Assembly: GCA_963931655.1 (NCBI GenBank)
Contig: OZ007036.1
Coordinates: 186,001-250,000 of the forward strand
Direction of reading: 5' to 3'
Origin: Butyricicoccus_B sp017886875
Lineage (GTDB): Bacteria; Bacillota; Clostridia; Oscillospirales; Butyricicoccaceae
Length of the DNA: 64,000 nucleotides
Notes under the pieces: model-generated
Databases searched by the model: none
What the model saw: only the letters and a program-made list of their open reading frames with translations
Told to the model about the DNA's origin: nothing
In this document: positions 16,231 through 25,342 of the stretch, piece after piece
How the letters are laid out: the number at the start of each line of letters is the position of its first letter
Numbering within the stretch: the stretch's first letter is position 1
Translations under genes and position numbers: made by a program

Positions 16231-17430
16231 TTATATGTTTTCTTGAGTTAACATATAGCGTATAAATTGTTGTGCAGTTCGTGGAGAACGTCCATTTCTT
16301 CTAAGTGCAAAACGTTCTGCAAGCATATTTAATTTATCATCAGCTATATCTAAATTATAGCTTTGTGCAAGCTCGCTAACAATATACAAATATTCGTCCT
16401 TATCAGGCACAGAAAAGGTAATTTCAAGACCGAAACGGTCAGAAAGTGATGTGATAGTCTCAAGAGTATCTCTAACATGAATGTCATCGCCTTGACGGTC
16501 AGAAAAGCTTTCACGAATTAAGTGACGCCTATTGGAAGTTGCATAAAGCAGTACATTTTCAGGCTTGCCAGTTAAACCGCCTTCAATAAATGCCTTTAAA
16601 GTTGCAAAATTATCATCTTCTCTATCAAAACTTAAATCGTCCATAAACACTATAATTCTATAAGGACTATTTTTTGCAAGTTCACAGATTTTAGGGAAAA
16701 CATGTATTTGTCTAGGCGATAATTCTATAATTTTAAGTCCTTTATCAGCGTAATCATGTGCAACTGCCTTGACAGTTGAGGATTTGCCCGTGCCTTTATC
16801 ACCATAAAGTAAAATATTATTTGCAGGCTTTTTATTTAAAAATGCAACTGTATTTGCAATAACTTGACCTCGTTGCCTTTGATAACCCTTTAAATCCTTG
16901 AGTGTTATTGTATCAGGACATAAAACGGGTAAGATTTTACCATTTTCATTTACTGTAAATGATGAAGCCTTTGCAAAAAATCCAAAACCATTGGTTTTAT
17001 AATGCTCTAAAAGCTCGCTACACTTAGAAAAAGGAAATTCATTACATTTAGGCAAGTTTGGCATAAAATCAGAGCATGAAGTGAGCTCTGGGAAAGTATT
17101 TTTTATATACTTATTAAAATCTTTTGTTTTTAGCTTTAAAATTTCGCTAATTGTCTGTAAATCCAATGTTACAGAATTTACAATATCCTGATTAGGGTTT
17201 TCAAGATTAGCTGTAAGGGCGTTTTCATCACATGAGATATCATTTAAAACCGACACACAAACATCACCTGTATTATAAATTTTATGACAAAGTGAGGCAT
17301 AATTATTTGTAAAATCATCAGCGGTTTTAGCATCTAAAACAGCTTTATAAGCTGAAATTATTGGCGTATCTAGCAGATTACGCAGAGAAGATAAAAGAGA
17401 AAGTCTAATTTTAAGGGAATTTATATCCAT
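16231..17430 (-). CDS. DUF815 AAA-type ATPase
   Basis: This 399-residue protein has a Walker A motif YGDKGTGKSS at about residues 208-217, a Walker B motif IIVFMDDLSF, and the sensor region LLYATSNRRHL. This layout is the DUF815 family of AAA-like ATPases. The N-terminal 190 residues are helical and less conserved. The family is widespread in Firmicutes and poorly characterised; a specific role cannot be stated. GGAGG precedes the start on the minus strand. It appears to be transcribed alone, 60 bases upstream of nfeD. Confidence 0.82.
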   Translation of the reverse strand: MDINSLKIRLSLLSSLRNLLDTPIISAYKAVLDAKTADDFTNNYASLCHKIYNTGDVCVSVLNDISCDENALTANLENPNQDIVNSVTLDLQTISEILKLKTKDFNKYIKNTFPELTSCSDFMPNLPKCNEFPFSKCSELLEHYKTNGFGFFAKASSFTVNENGKILPVLCPDTITLKDLKGYQRQRGQVIANTVAFLNKKPANNILLYGDKGTGKSSTVKAVAHDYADKGLKIIELSPRQIHVFPKICELAKNSPYRIIVFMDDLSFDREDDNFATLKAFIEGGLTGKPENVLLYATSNRRHLIRESFSDRQGDDIHVRDTLETITSLSDRFGLEITFSVPDKDEYLYIVSELAQSYNLDIADDKLNMLAERFALRRNGRSPRTAQQFIRYMLTQENI

Positions 17431-17551
17431 AATGAACCTCCAAGATTATTTTTCTTTTAGCATATCACAAAGTTAAAGTATGTGCAACTAAATATAAACA
17501 TGCATATGATAAAAAGGGGATAAATAATATTATTTAGAAAGGAGAAAATTT

Positions 17552-17776
17552 ATGGCTAAAACAATTTTAATTTGTAAATCGCAAACAGAAGCATTTGCTT
17601 GTCTTAGAATGTTACAGGGAGCAGGTATAAGCGGCTCTTTATGTAAACCACCTAGAAAAAACAAAGATAGTGCATGTATATGGGGTGTTAAAATAAGAGA
17701 TGAATATATGCAAAATGCTTTAAGACGAATGCAAGAGAAAAATTTTAAACCCGTTAGGATAGAAACGGAGAGTTAA
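17552..17776 (+). CDS. DUF3343 protein (putative Se/S-carrier-like)
   Basis: This 74-residue alpha/beta protein of DUF3343 type has cysteines at CKSQ and CLRM near the N-terminus and a further CKPP. The family is annotated as putative selenium/sulfur carrier-like. The next gene starts 1 base later and encodes a cysteine-desulfurase-like enzyme, which fits a sulfur or selenium hand-over pair. This is family knowledge plus context, not shown by the sequence itself. AAGGAG precedes the ATG. Confidence 0.75.
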   Translation: MAKTILICKSQTEAFACLRMLQGAGISGSLCKPPRKNKDSACIWGVKIRDEYMQNALRRMQEKNFKPVRIETES

Positions 17777-17777
17777 A

Positions 17778-18908
17778 ATGGTATATTTAGATAATGCAGC
17801 GACCACGCTTATAAGACCTAAAAGCGTTATAAAAGCAGCTAATAAAGCTATGCTGAATGCCGCAGGCTATGGGCGAAGCGGTCACAAAGCTGCAATATAT
17901 GCGGGCGAAATAGTTTATAAATGCAGAGAAATGGTGCAAAAACTCTTTAATTTGCATTCTCCAGAACAGGCTATCTTTACGTTAAATGCTACTCATGCAT
18001 TAAATCAAGCAATTTATTCATTTGTGCCAAAAGCTAAAAAAGTTGCTATAACAGGTTATGAGCATAATTCAGTAGTAAGACCACTTCATGCAAGAGATAT
18101 AGATTATTATATTATAGAAAGCAAGCTCTTTGATGAGAAAAGTATGCTGCTAGGCGTACAGAAAGCACTTGATAAAGGCTGTGATTTATTTATAATAAAT
18201 CATATTTCAAATGTTTTTGGTCAGATTGCTCCTATAGAACAGATAGATAAAATGCTATATGATGCAAATGCAAGTATGATTATAGACGCCTCTCAATCGG
18301 CAGGCAAAAGAAAAATAGATTTATGTGAGCTAAAGTCTGTGAAAGCACTTTGTACAGCGGGGCATAAAGGGCTTTTAGGTTTAACTGGTACAGGGATTTT
18401 GATTGTCTGTACAGATGAAATGTTAAATCCACTTATGCAAGGTGGAACAGGTAGCCTTTCAAATGATTTAAACCAGCCTTATATGTTACCCGATAGATTG
18501 GAAAGCGGTACACCTAATATAGTAGGTATAGCCTCATTATCAGAGGGAATAAATCATATTTTATCATCAGATTATGAGGAAAATTTAAAACATGAGCAAA
18601 TTTTACTTGCAAAAGCTGTTAAAGAGCTTAGTCAAATTAATAATATAGAGGTTTTTTCAAACAATAGAAATCAAGCAGGTGTTTTATCTTTTAGGCATAA
18701 GAAAATCCCTTGTGAAAAAATAGCTGAAAGCCTCGCTGAAGATAATATATGTGTAAGAGCAGGACTTCACTGTGCACCGCTTGCACATAAATCTGCTGGT
18801 ACTCTTGAAACGGGTACAGTGCGTATTTCTTTTGGATTTGATACAAAAATCAAAGATATAGACAAATTATGTTCAAAACTTAAAAGTTTAAATATTGATA
18901 AAATATGA
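17778..18908 (+). CDS. class V aminotransferase, cysteine-desulfurase-like
   Basis: This 376-residue PLP enzyme of fold type I resembles NifS/Csd-like desulfurases. The DNAATT start block, the PLP lysine in AGHKGLLG and an active-site-type cysteine in RAGLHCAP are all visible. It most resembles the branch annotated as 'cysteine desulfurase family protein' in Firmicutes, which is often paired with DUF3343. It likely removes sulfur or selenium from cysteine or selenocysteine. It is not obviously an IscS/SufS dedicated to Fe-S clusters, since no scaffold gene is nearby. Confidence 0.85.
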   Translation: MVYLDNAATTLIRPKSVIKAANKAMLNAAGYGRSGHKAAIYAGEIVYKCREMVQKLFNLHSPEQAIFTLNATHALNQAIYSFVPKAKKVAITGYEHNSVVRPLHARDIDYYIIESKLFDEKSMLLGVQKALDKGCDLFIINHISNVFGQIAPIEQIDKMLYDANASMIIDASQSAGKRKIDLCELKSVKALCTAGHKGLLGLTGTGILIVCTDEMLNPLMQGGTGSLSNDLNQPYMLPDRLESGTPNIVGIASLSEGINHILSSDYEENLKHEQILLAKAVKELSQINNIEVFSNNRNQAGVLSFRHKKIPCEKIAESLAEDNICVRAGLHCAPLAHKSAGTLETGTVRISFGFDTKIKDIDKLCSKLKSLNIDKI

Positions 18909-18925
18909 AAAATAAGTGAAATCTA

Positions 18926-18954
18926 TTCACAGTAAGGCTAGTATGTGATAAAAT
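18926..18954 (+). promoter_or_regulatory. sigma-A promoter for the cdaA operon
   Basis: TTCACA (18926-18931) and TAAAAT (18949-18954) are 17 bases apart, each matching consensus at 5 of 6 positions. The leader to cdaA is about 85 bases and contains a long hairpin. Confidence 0.75.
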
Positions 18955-18982
18955 AAAAATGGTTTTATTTTAAAGAATAAGT

Positions 18983-19017
18983 TGTATCCTGCCGTTTTAA
19001 ATATTCGGCAGGATACA
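18983..19017 (+). other. long leader hairpin before cdaA
   Basis: TGTATCCTGCCG and CGGCAGGATACA form a perfect 12-bp stem around an 11-base A/T loop. Flanking AAGTT and AACTT can extend it. It lies after the promoter and 28 bases before the cdaA start and has no T-run, so it is more likely an RNA-stability or translation-control element than a terminator. Confidence 0.65.
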
Positions 19018-19045
19018 TGAACTTGATGGAATAGGTGTATTAATA

Positions 19046-19891
19046 ATGGAATTTTGGGAAAATTATTGGCTACTTGTCAAAAATGGCTCAATTACAGATA
19101 TAATAGATATTGTGATAGTCGCTTTTTTGGTCTATCATCTTATTCGTTTTGTTAGAAATACAAGTGCAGAAAGATTGTTAAAAGGTGTTGTTATTTTGCT
19201 TGCGGCTCAGCTTATAGCGTCAAGAGCATATCTAAACACTATTAGTTTTGTGCTGGAAAAAACATTCTATTATGGTGTTATCGCACTTTTAATTGTATTT
19301 CAGCCAGAACTCCGCCGTTTACTTGAACAAATCGGCATGGGACATGTTACAAGACTGCTTGTACGTCGTGAAAATGGTCAAACAGAAATTGATTATGCAA
19401 TAACTCAAACAGTGCTTGCATGTGAGTCAATGAGCTGGTCAAGAACAGGTGCTCTTATGGTCTTTGAAAGAATGGAAAGATTAGGCGAAATTACAAAAAC
19501 AGGTACTCGTATAGATGCAGAACCTTCTGCTGAACTTATAAAAAATATATTTTATCCTAAATCTCCTTTGCATGATGGTGCAATGGTTTTAAGAGATGGC
19601 AGAATACATTCAGCAGGTTGTGTACTTCCGCTTTCTAAAAATTTAAGTTTAAGCCGTGACCTTGGAACAAGACACAGGTCAGCGGTTGGTATGAGTGAAG
19701 CTTCTGATGCGGTTGTTGTTGTTGTTTCAGAGGAAACAGGTACAATTTCTGTAGCTATTGGCGGTATGCTTAAACGTGAATTAGATGCAGAAACTTTGCG
19801 TAAAATATTGGAAGCTGAACTTATAACAAACACAGTTGATAAAAAGAAGAAAAAAAGCAACTTATTAGCGGGTAGGAAGGATAAAAAATGA
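19046..19891 (+). CDS. cdaA: diadenylate cyclase CdaA
   Basis: This 281-residue membrane diadenylate cyclase makes cyclic-di-AMP from two ATP. N-terminal helices cover about residues 18-85. The DAC domain follows, with the catalytic DGA motif at residues 177-179 and RHR at 209-211. Cyclic-di-AMP controls potassium and osmolyte balance and cell-wall homeostasis in Firmicutes. The stop overlaps the start of the YbbR-domain gene by 4 bases (ATGA), the usual cdaA-cdaR coupling. glmM, often third in this operon, is absent. A promoter and leader hairpin precede it. Confidence 0.96.
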   Translation: MEFWENYWLLVKNGSITDIIDIVIVAFLVYHLIRFVRNTSAERLLKGVVILLAAQLIASRAYLNTISFVLEKTFYYGVIALLIVFQPELRRLLEQIGMGHVTRLLVRRENGQTEIDYAITQTVLACESMSWSRTGALMVFERMERLGEITKTGTRIDAEPSAELIKNIFYPKSPLHDGAMVLRDGRIHSAGCVLPLSKNLSLSRDLGTRHRSAVGMSEASDAVVVVVSEETGTISVAIGGMLKRELDAETLRKILEAELITNTVDKKKKKSNLLAGRKDKK

Positions 19892-21132
19892 ATTTCTTAA
19901 AAGAACATAATGTCTTTTTGAAAATATTATCTTTGCTTATAGCAATTTTCCTATGGTCTTTTGTGCTTTTATCTGAGAACCCAATTAAAACACAAACATT
20001 CTCAAACCAAACAGTACAAGAAATAGGGACAGAAGCCTTAGCAGAACGTGGACTTATGATGGTCAACACTGAACAGGCAAAAATAACATTAAAAGTCACT
20101 GGCACAAGTAAAGATATGGCTAATCTTACAGCTTCAGATATTGTGGCTCAGGTTGATTTATCTAATATACAAGAGGCTGGAGTTTATTATATTCAGCCTG
20201 GAATAACTGTGCAAAAAACAATAGACTCGGTTTCATTTCAGCCTAGAAGATTGCAAATTACTATAGAAAATGTTATCACTAAAGAAGTGCCTGTACAGGT
20301 TACAACAATGAATACTTTAGGAGAAAATCAGCTTATAGATGATTTATCACCAAGTCAAGAAAAAATACAAATTACCGGTGCAGAAAGTGTGGTAAATACT
20401 GTTGACCATGCACTTTTAACCGTTGATTTGGAAAATATAACAAAAAATAAGGCCCAAACATGTAGAGTTGCACTTTACACAGAAGAAGATGCACTTGTAG
20501 ACTCTGAATTTGTAAAGCCAGAAGTTGAAACTCTTGATGTTACAGTAGGTTTAAATCAGGTTAAAAGTGTTAAACTTAATATAGATATTGTATCTTCTGA
20601 AACATTAAGCAGTGATTTAGTTGCAGTTAATATAGCTCCTGAACAAGTTAGAGTTTATGGTAAAGAAGATGCACTTAGCCAGTTAAATTTAATCAATCTT
20701 GGTTCAATAAATCTTGCAGAAGTTGGTGCAGATGGTGAAGAACATACACTTGCAATTAAGCTACCTGAAGGCGTAAAGCTTATGGAGGGCGAGCCTAAAC
20801 AAGCAAGAGTTAAGTTGTCTATGAAAGATGGTGTATCCAGAACACTTACTGTAACTAATATCAACTTAGAAGATACTTCACAAGAAGATGAAAAAGAAGT
20901 ATATCTGGAAAGTAGTTCGCTTGATGTCAATGTTGAAGGTAAAGCGAATGTAATGGCTAATATTAAACCAGAAAATTTACATGTCAGTGTAAAAGTGGAC
21001 TCATCTACGCTTGAATTAGGTACACAAGAAGTACCTTGTCAAATTTCATGTGATATAGCTGGTGTTAAGATATTAAATCAAAACCAAACAATCAAGGTGA
21101 TTGTTATGCAAAAAGAGGAGGAGGGAAGTTGA
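19888..21132 (+). CDS. cdaR: CdaA regulator with YbbR repeats
   Basis: This 414-residue protein has one N-terminal membrane anchor (about residues 9-29) and an extracytoplasmic region of repeated YbbR-type beta domains. Each domain contains a recurrent 'V..QV...V.V.G' pattern; four are plausible. CdaR binds CdaA and tunes its cyclase activity in other Firmicutes. Its coding region overlaps cdaA by 4 bases. Its own stop overlaps the TTG start of the next gene. Confidence 0.92.
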   Translation: MNFLKEHNVFLKILSLLIAIFLWSFVLLSENPIKTQTFSNQTVQEIGTEALAERGLMMVNTEQAKITLKVTGTSKDMANLTASDIVAQVDLSNIQEAGVYYIQPGITVQKTIDSVSFQPRRLQITIENVITKEVPVQVTTMNTLGENQLIDDLSPSQEKIQITGAESVVNTVDHALLTVDLENITKNKAQTCRVALYTEEDALVDSEFVKPEVETLDVTVGLNQVKSVKLNIDIVSSETLSSDLVAVNIAPEQVRVYGKEDALSQLNLINLGSINLAEVGADGEEHTLAIKLPEGVKLMEGEPKQARVKLSMKDGVSRTLTVTNINLEDTSQEDEKEVYLESSSLDVNVEGKANVMANIKPENLHVSVKVDSSTLELGTQEVPCQISCDIAGVKILNQNQTIKVIVMQKEEEGS

Positions 21133-22721
21133 GTATTTATGTATCGGGTATTCGTTTGCCATTTGATAAGCCAGAATACTTAGCAATAGATGAAGCTTAT
21201 AAAAAAACTAAACTTTCACATACAAAAGTACAAAATGCTTTTATTTATCGTGTGTCAATAGATGCAAGACGTGGTAAAATATCTAAGGTTTATACTGTAA
21301 TTCTTGATGGTGTGGAAAACGAACAAAAAATAGTAGAAAAATTAAATGATGCTACAATTCGTTTCCGAAAAATAGAAGAATTTAAACCTATACTGGGCAA
21401 AAAGAAACTTCAAAATAGACCTGTTGTTATAGGTTTTGGCCCTGCGGGTTTATTTGCTGCATATATTCTTGCAAAATATGGTTATAAACCTATTGTAATT
21501 GAACGTGGCGATAAAATAGCCGAAAGAGATAGAAAAGTTGATAAATTCTGTAATGGTGGCTCACTTGATGTAAATTCTAATATTCAGTTTGGTGAAGGTG
21601 GTGCAGGTACATATTCTGACGGAAAACTAACAACAAGAATAAATGATACTCGCTGTGATGAGGTTTTAAAAATTCTTGTTAAATTTGGTGCTCCTAAAGA
21701 GATTTGTACTCAAGCTAAACCGCATATAGGTACGGATATACTTAAAAATGTTGTTTGTGCTATGCGTAAGGAGATTATACATTTAGGCGGTGAAGTTCAT
21801 TTTAAAAATGCACTTACAGGAATTAAAATTTCAAATGGTAATCTAATAGCTGTAAAAACTGAAAAAGGTGAAATATCATGTGAACAGGCAATTCTTGCTA
21901 TTGGTCACAGCGCTAGAGATACATTTGAAATGTTATATAAAACAGGTGTGCAGCTTGAACCAAAGCCATTTTCTGTTGGTGTGCGTATTGAGCATTTACA
22001 GCAAAAAATAAATAATGCACTTTATGGAAATTTAGCTGATAAGTTTAATTTGCCTCCAGCTGAGTATAATTTATCACATAGAGAAAATAACCGAGCTTGT
22101 TATTCTTTCTGTATGTGTCCAGGGGGACAAGTTGTGGCTGCTCAAAGTGAAGAAAACACTATTGTAACAAATGGTATGAGTTATCATGCACGAGATGGGT
22201 TAAATGCCAATTCTGCACTTGCTGTTAGTGTTGAACCATCAGATTTTATGGACGGTACGCCGCTTGGTGGTGTTGAGTTTCAAAGAAAAATCGAAAGAGC
22301 CGCTTTTATGGCAACTGGAGGTTATAAAGCACCTTGTCAAAAGGTTGGTGATTTTCTTGAAGATAAAAGAAGCAAAAACTGTGGTGAGGTCAAACCAACT
22401 TATCCAATAGGTGTGGAATATGGCAGTGTAGCCGATTGTTTGCCTGAGTTTGTGGTAAATCAACTTAAATTAGGGCTTAGTGTGTTTGGTAAGAAAATTC
22501 GAGGATTTGATGATAAAAATGCACTGCTTACCGCACCAGAAACACGCACATCTTCTCCTGTCCGTATTAACCGTGGTGAAAACCTTTACAGCCTTACAGC
22601 AAATGGACTTATACCAACGGGCGAGGGTGCAGGTTATGCAGGCGGTATTATGTCTGCTGCGGTAGATGGTATTCGTGCTGCAAGCTGTATTTTAGAACAA
22701 TATTCAGCAGAAGGGATTTAA
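21129..22721 (+). CDS. FAD/NAD(P)-dependent oxidoreductase
   Basis: This 530-residue flavoprotein has an N-terminal ~95-residue domain and then a Rossmann FAD-binding motif, GFGPAGLFAAY, with a downstream acidic residue (VIERGD). Further blocks are FGEGGAGTYSDGKL and a C-terminal NGLIPTGEGAGYAGG, which completes the FAD site. This pattern matches the large 'NAD(P)/FAD-dependent oxidoreductase' family of uncharacterised dehydrogenases in Firmicutes; the substrate is unknown. The start is TTG, overlapping the cdaR stop as TTGA. GAGGAGGGAAG is placed correctly, and no in-frame ATG lies nearby. Confidence 0.85.
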   Translation: MSIYVSGIRLPFDKPEYLAIDEAYKKTKLSHTKVQNAFIYRVSIDARRGKISKVYTVILDGVENEQKIVEKLNDATIRFRKIEEFKPILGKKKLQNRPVVIGFGPAGLFAAYILAKYGYKPIVIERGDKIAERDRKVDKFCNGGSLDVNSNIQFGEGGAGTYSDGKLTTRINDTRCDEVLKILVKFGAPKEICTQAKPHIGTDILKNVVCAMRKEIIHLGGEVHFKNALTGIKISNGNLIAVKTEKGEISCEQAILAIGHSARDTFEMLYKTGVQLEPKPFSVGVRIEHLQQKINNALYGNLADKFNLPPAEYNLSHRENNRACYSFCMCPGGQVVAAQSEENTIVTNGMSYHARDGLNANSALAVSVEPSDFMDGTPLGGVEFQRKIERAAFMATGGYKAPCQKVGDFLEDKRSKNCGEVKPTYPIGVEYGSVADCLPEFVVNQLKLGLSVFGKKIRGFDDKNALLTAPETRTSSPVRINRGENLYSLTANGLIPTGEGAGYAGGIMSAAVDGIRAASCILEQYSAEGI

Positions 22722-22725
22722 TATA

Positions 22726-23136
22726 ATGGTTCAAAAAGCTGTAGTTAAGAAAATTTTAGATAATACACATGCGGAAATTGAAGTGCAGCGTCAAAGTGCT
22801 TGTGGTCATGATTGTGCAAGCTGTGGCGGTTGTGGTGCACCTCAAGAGCGTATAAAAGCTGTGGCAATAAATAAAGCTAACGCACAAGTGGGCGATATTG
22901 TAACCATTGAGGGCGAAAACAAACAAATTCTTCGTATGGCTGCAATAGTTTATACTATGCCTATTATTATGTTTTTTGTGTTTGTAGTTATTGCAAGCCT
23001 TGCAGGAATGAAAGAAGGCATTGCCACTGGTATTGGCTGCATAGGTATTATAATAGGTATCGCTTTTTCTGTGCTTTATAATAAGAAAGTTAAAAAAGAA
23101 GGTAAAACTTTTTTTACAATTATTAAAAAAGGTTAA
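22726..23136 (+). CDS. RseC/SoxR-reducing-system-like membrane protein
   Basis: This 136-residue protein has an N-terminal cysteine cluster CGHDCASCGGCG at about residues 26-37, a short beta domain and two membrane helices at about 68-86 and 92-108. This is the SoxR_RseC family. In other bacteria it is linked to electron transfer with Rnf complexes or to SoxR reduction; no rnf genes are in this window. It follows the flavoprotein by 4 bases, so a redox partnership is possible but inferred. Confidence 0.8.
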   Translation: MVQKAVVKKILDNTHAEIEVQRQSACGHDCASCGGCGAPQERIKAVAINKANAQVGDIVTIEGENKQILRMAAIVYTMPIIMFFVFVVIASLAGMKEGIATGIGCIGIIIGIAFSVLYNKKVKKEGKTFFTIIKKG

Positions 23137-23239
23137 AATTTAAAAATTTAGACACAAATATATTTTTAAGTAAATTATAAACTAAAAATTAAAAATACTT
23201 ATATATATTTTAGCAGTTAATATATAAAATAAAATAATT

Positions 23240-23277
23240 CTGCCTGTATATGCTTTTGCAGGCAGTCTTGTTTTTTT
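23240..23277 (+). terminator. terminator after the cdaA operon
   Basis: CTGCCTG and CAGGCAG pair with a 12-base loop, followed by TCTTGTTTTTTT. The preceding 100 bases (23137-23239) are very AT-rich with no ORF. Confidence 0.75.
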
Positions 23278-23311
23278 CTTAAAAATCTTGTAAAATGGAG
23301 TGAATACTCAA

Positions 23312-24199
23312 ATGTTTGGTTTTATACGTCCAGTAAAGCCCGAACTTAAAGTGCGTGAAGTTGAACGGTTTAAACAGGTTTATTGTGGCTTATGTCATGC
23401 AATAAAAGAAAGATATGGCAGTTTTCACACCATGTTTTTAAGTTATGATATGACTTTTATGGCTTTGCTTCTAAGCAGTTTAGAAGAAGATGAACCAGCC
23501 ATAGTTTATAAAAGATGTGCCGCAAGTCCAATAATTAAAAAACCAAGCTGCATAATGGATAATGGTATAGAACAAACCGCAGATTTAAGCGTACTTTTAA
23601 ATTATCACAAACTCAATGATACTATAATGGACGAGAAAGCTGTAAAACGTTCAGCAGCTAGAGTTTTAAAGGCAATGGCTAAGCCTGCATATAAAAAAGC
23701 AAAAGCCAAAAATCCAAAAGCAGATGAAATAATGTATAGTTGTCTTAAAGAGTTAAGCGAAATTGAAAAAGCTAAAACAGTTTCACTTGACAAACCAGCA
23801 GATGCTTTTGCAAGGCTTATGACATGTGCAGTTAAGGACAGTTATTCTAATTATACAGCAAGAATTTTAAAACAACTTTTTTATCATACTGGTAGATGGG
23901 TTTATTTAATAGATGCTTGTGCGGATTTAAAAGATGATTTAAAATCTGGATTATATAATCCAATAGCCCTAAGATTTGGACTTAATGAGCCCGATTTATC
24001 AAAGGTAAGAGAACCTCTTGAAATAACTCTTGAAAGGTCTCTTATAGATATTTATAATGCATTTCAGCTGCTCGATGTCAAAAGAGATTACGAGCTGATG
24101 GAAAATATAATTTGTCTTGGTATGCCGATGGTCACTCGGCAAGTACTAGACGGAACTTATCAATCGAACGGAGGACAAAACAGGCATGGATCCTTATAA
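23312..24199 (+). CDS. DUF5685 family protein
   Basis: This 295-residue, mainly helical protein has an N-terminal motif VYCGLCHAIKERYG and later cysteines (KRCAAS, KPSC). It also has DACADLKDDLKSGLYNP, which resembles the acidic metal-binding turns of helical isoprenoid-type enzymes. It belongs to the DUF5685 group, function unknown. I take the ATG at 23312 (GGAG at 23296-23299) rather than the GTG at 23300. It overlaps the downstream J-domain gene by 14 bases, so the two products are probably made together. Confidence 0.7.
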   Translation: MFGFIRPVKPELKVREVERFKQVYCGLCHAIKERYGSFHTMFLSYDMTFMALLLSSLEEDEPAIVYKRCAASPIIKKPSCIMDNGIEQTADLSVLLNYHKLNDTIMDEKAVKRSAARVLKAMAKPAYKKAKAKNPKADEIMYSCLKELSEIEKAKTVSLDKPADAFARLMTCAVKDSYSNYTARILKQLFYHTGRWVYLIDACADLKDDLKSGLYNPIALRFGLNEPDLSKVREPLEITLERSLIDIYNAFQLLDVKRDYELMENIICLGMPMVTRQVLDGTYQSNGGQNRHGSL

Positions 24200-24809
24200 A
24201 GTGCTTGGCGTAACCCCACAAACAAGTGACGATGATGTCAAGCGTGCATATCGTGAGCTTGCCAGAAAATTTCATCCGGATAATTATGTGGGAAACCCGC
24301 TTGCAGACCTTGCGGAAACACGCATGAAGGAAATAAATGAAGCGTATGATATGATTATGAACGCTCGTGCTTCAGGTGGTAGTGCAGGTAGCTCTACCAA
24401 ACAAAATTCGGGCTATAATGGCGGCTATCAGCAAAATAGCTCTTATAGTAATTATGGTAGTACAAACGGTGGTATATATACTCAGGTTAGAGATGCTATA
24501 AATAAGGGCAATATTGCTCTTGCAGAGGAGCTTTTAAACCGAGATCCTACTAGAACCGCTGAATGGCATTTTCTAAAAGGAACAGTTTTCTATCGTAAAG
24601 GCTGGTATGATGAGGCTAGAATGTATTATATGAAAGCTTGTGATATGGAGCCTAATAATCAAGAATATAGAAATGCACTCAATATGCTTAATATGGGTGC
24701 AGGTTATGGCGGTTATCGCCCAATGACATCTATGAGTATGTGCGATTGTTGCACTACAATGATGTGTATGAATTGTTGCTGTAATGGCTGCTGTGGAGGC
24801 GGATGCTAA
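24186..24809 (+). CDS. J-domain protein with cysteine-rich tail
   Basis: This 207-residue protein has an N-terminal J domain at about residues 1-62 with the HPD motif intact (KFHPDNY), which should stimulate an Hsp70 ATPase. A Gly/Ser/Tyr/Asn linker follows (about 65-100), then one TPR-like helical repeat (about 105-165). The last 23 residues contain ten cysteines in CC and CCC clusters. It is not a full DnaJ: the G/F-zinc-finger-CTD layout is absent. It overlaps DUF5685 by 14 bases and is followed without a gap by a membrane protein gene. The tail may bind metal or anchor the protein. Confidence 0.82.
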   Translation: MDPYKVLGVTPQTSDDDVKRAYRELARKFHPDNYVGNPLADLAETRMKEINEAYDMIMNARASGGSAGSSTKQNSGYNGGYQQNSSYSNYGSTNGGIYTQVRDAINKGNIALAEELLNRDPTRTAEWHFLKGTVFYRKGWYDEARMYYMKACDMEPNNQEYRNALNMLNMGAGYGGYRPMTSMSMCDCCTTMMCMNCCCNGCCGGGC

Positions 24810-25319
24810 ATGAAGAATTCGGCACAGATTGCATATGAAGGACTTCTAACAGCACTGTCTGTAGTGCTATTATGGCTTGCAGCAGCTGTGCCGGCAGTAG
24901 GTTGGGGTGGCTGTATTTGTGCGGGTATTTTACCAGCGGTTATGTTATCAAAAAGAAGGGTAAGAGCAGGGACTATTATTTATACCTCAACTATGGTGTT
25001 ATCTTTGATTTTATTACCTGCCAAAAGATATGCTATAGTTTATGCCTTGTTTTTTGGAATTTATCCACTTGTTAAATATGCCATAGAAAGGCTTAACAAT
25101 CTATCACTTGAGTGGATTTGTAAACTAATTTATGCAGCTATTACTTTTGCTGTTTTATATTTTATTTCAAAATTAGGGCTTATTATTCTTATGGACAGAT
25201 TATCAAATCAGCCTGTTTTTATACTCGCAGCCTTATTTTTTATAGGATTTATCTTTTATGATATTATTTTTTCCAAAATGATTGCCTTATTTAGCACACT
25301 TTTCAAGTATGTAAAATAG
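24810..25319 (+). CDS. multi-helix membrane protein, unknown function
   Basis: This 169-residue, strongly hydrophobic protein has about five predicted membrane helices (around residues 10-29, 33-46, 55-87, 103-128 and 134-160) with short basic loops. I do not recognise a family. Its ATG follows the stop of the J-domain gene directly, so it is translated from the same message. With DUF5685 and the J-domain protein it may form a three-gene module. Confidence 0.6.
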   Translation: MKNSAQIAYEGLLTALSVVLLWLAAAVPAVGWGGCICAGILPAVMLSKRRVRAGTIIYTSTMVLSLILLPAKRYAIVYALFFGIYPLVKYAIERLNNLSLEWICKLIYAAITFAVLYFISKLGLIILMDRLSNQPVFILAALFFIGFIFYDIIFSKMIALFSTLFKYVK

Positions 25320-25342
25320 GGGTGAAAGGGATTGATTAAAAA

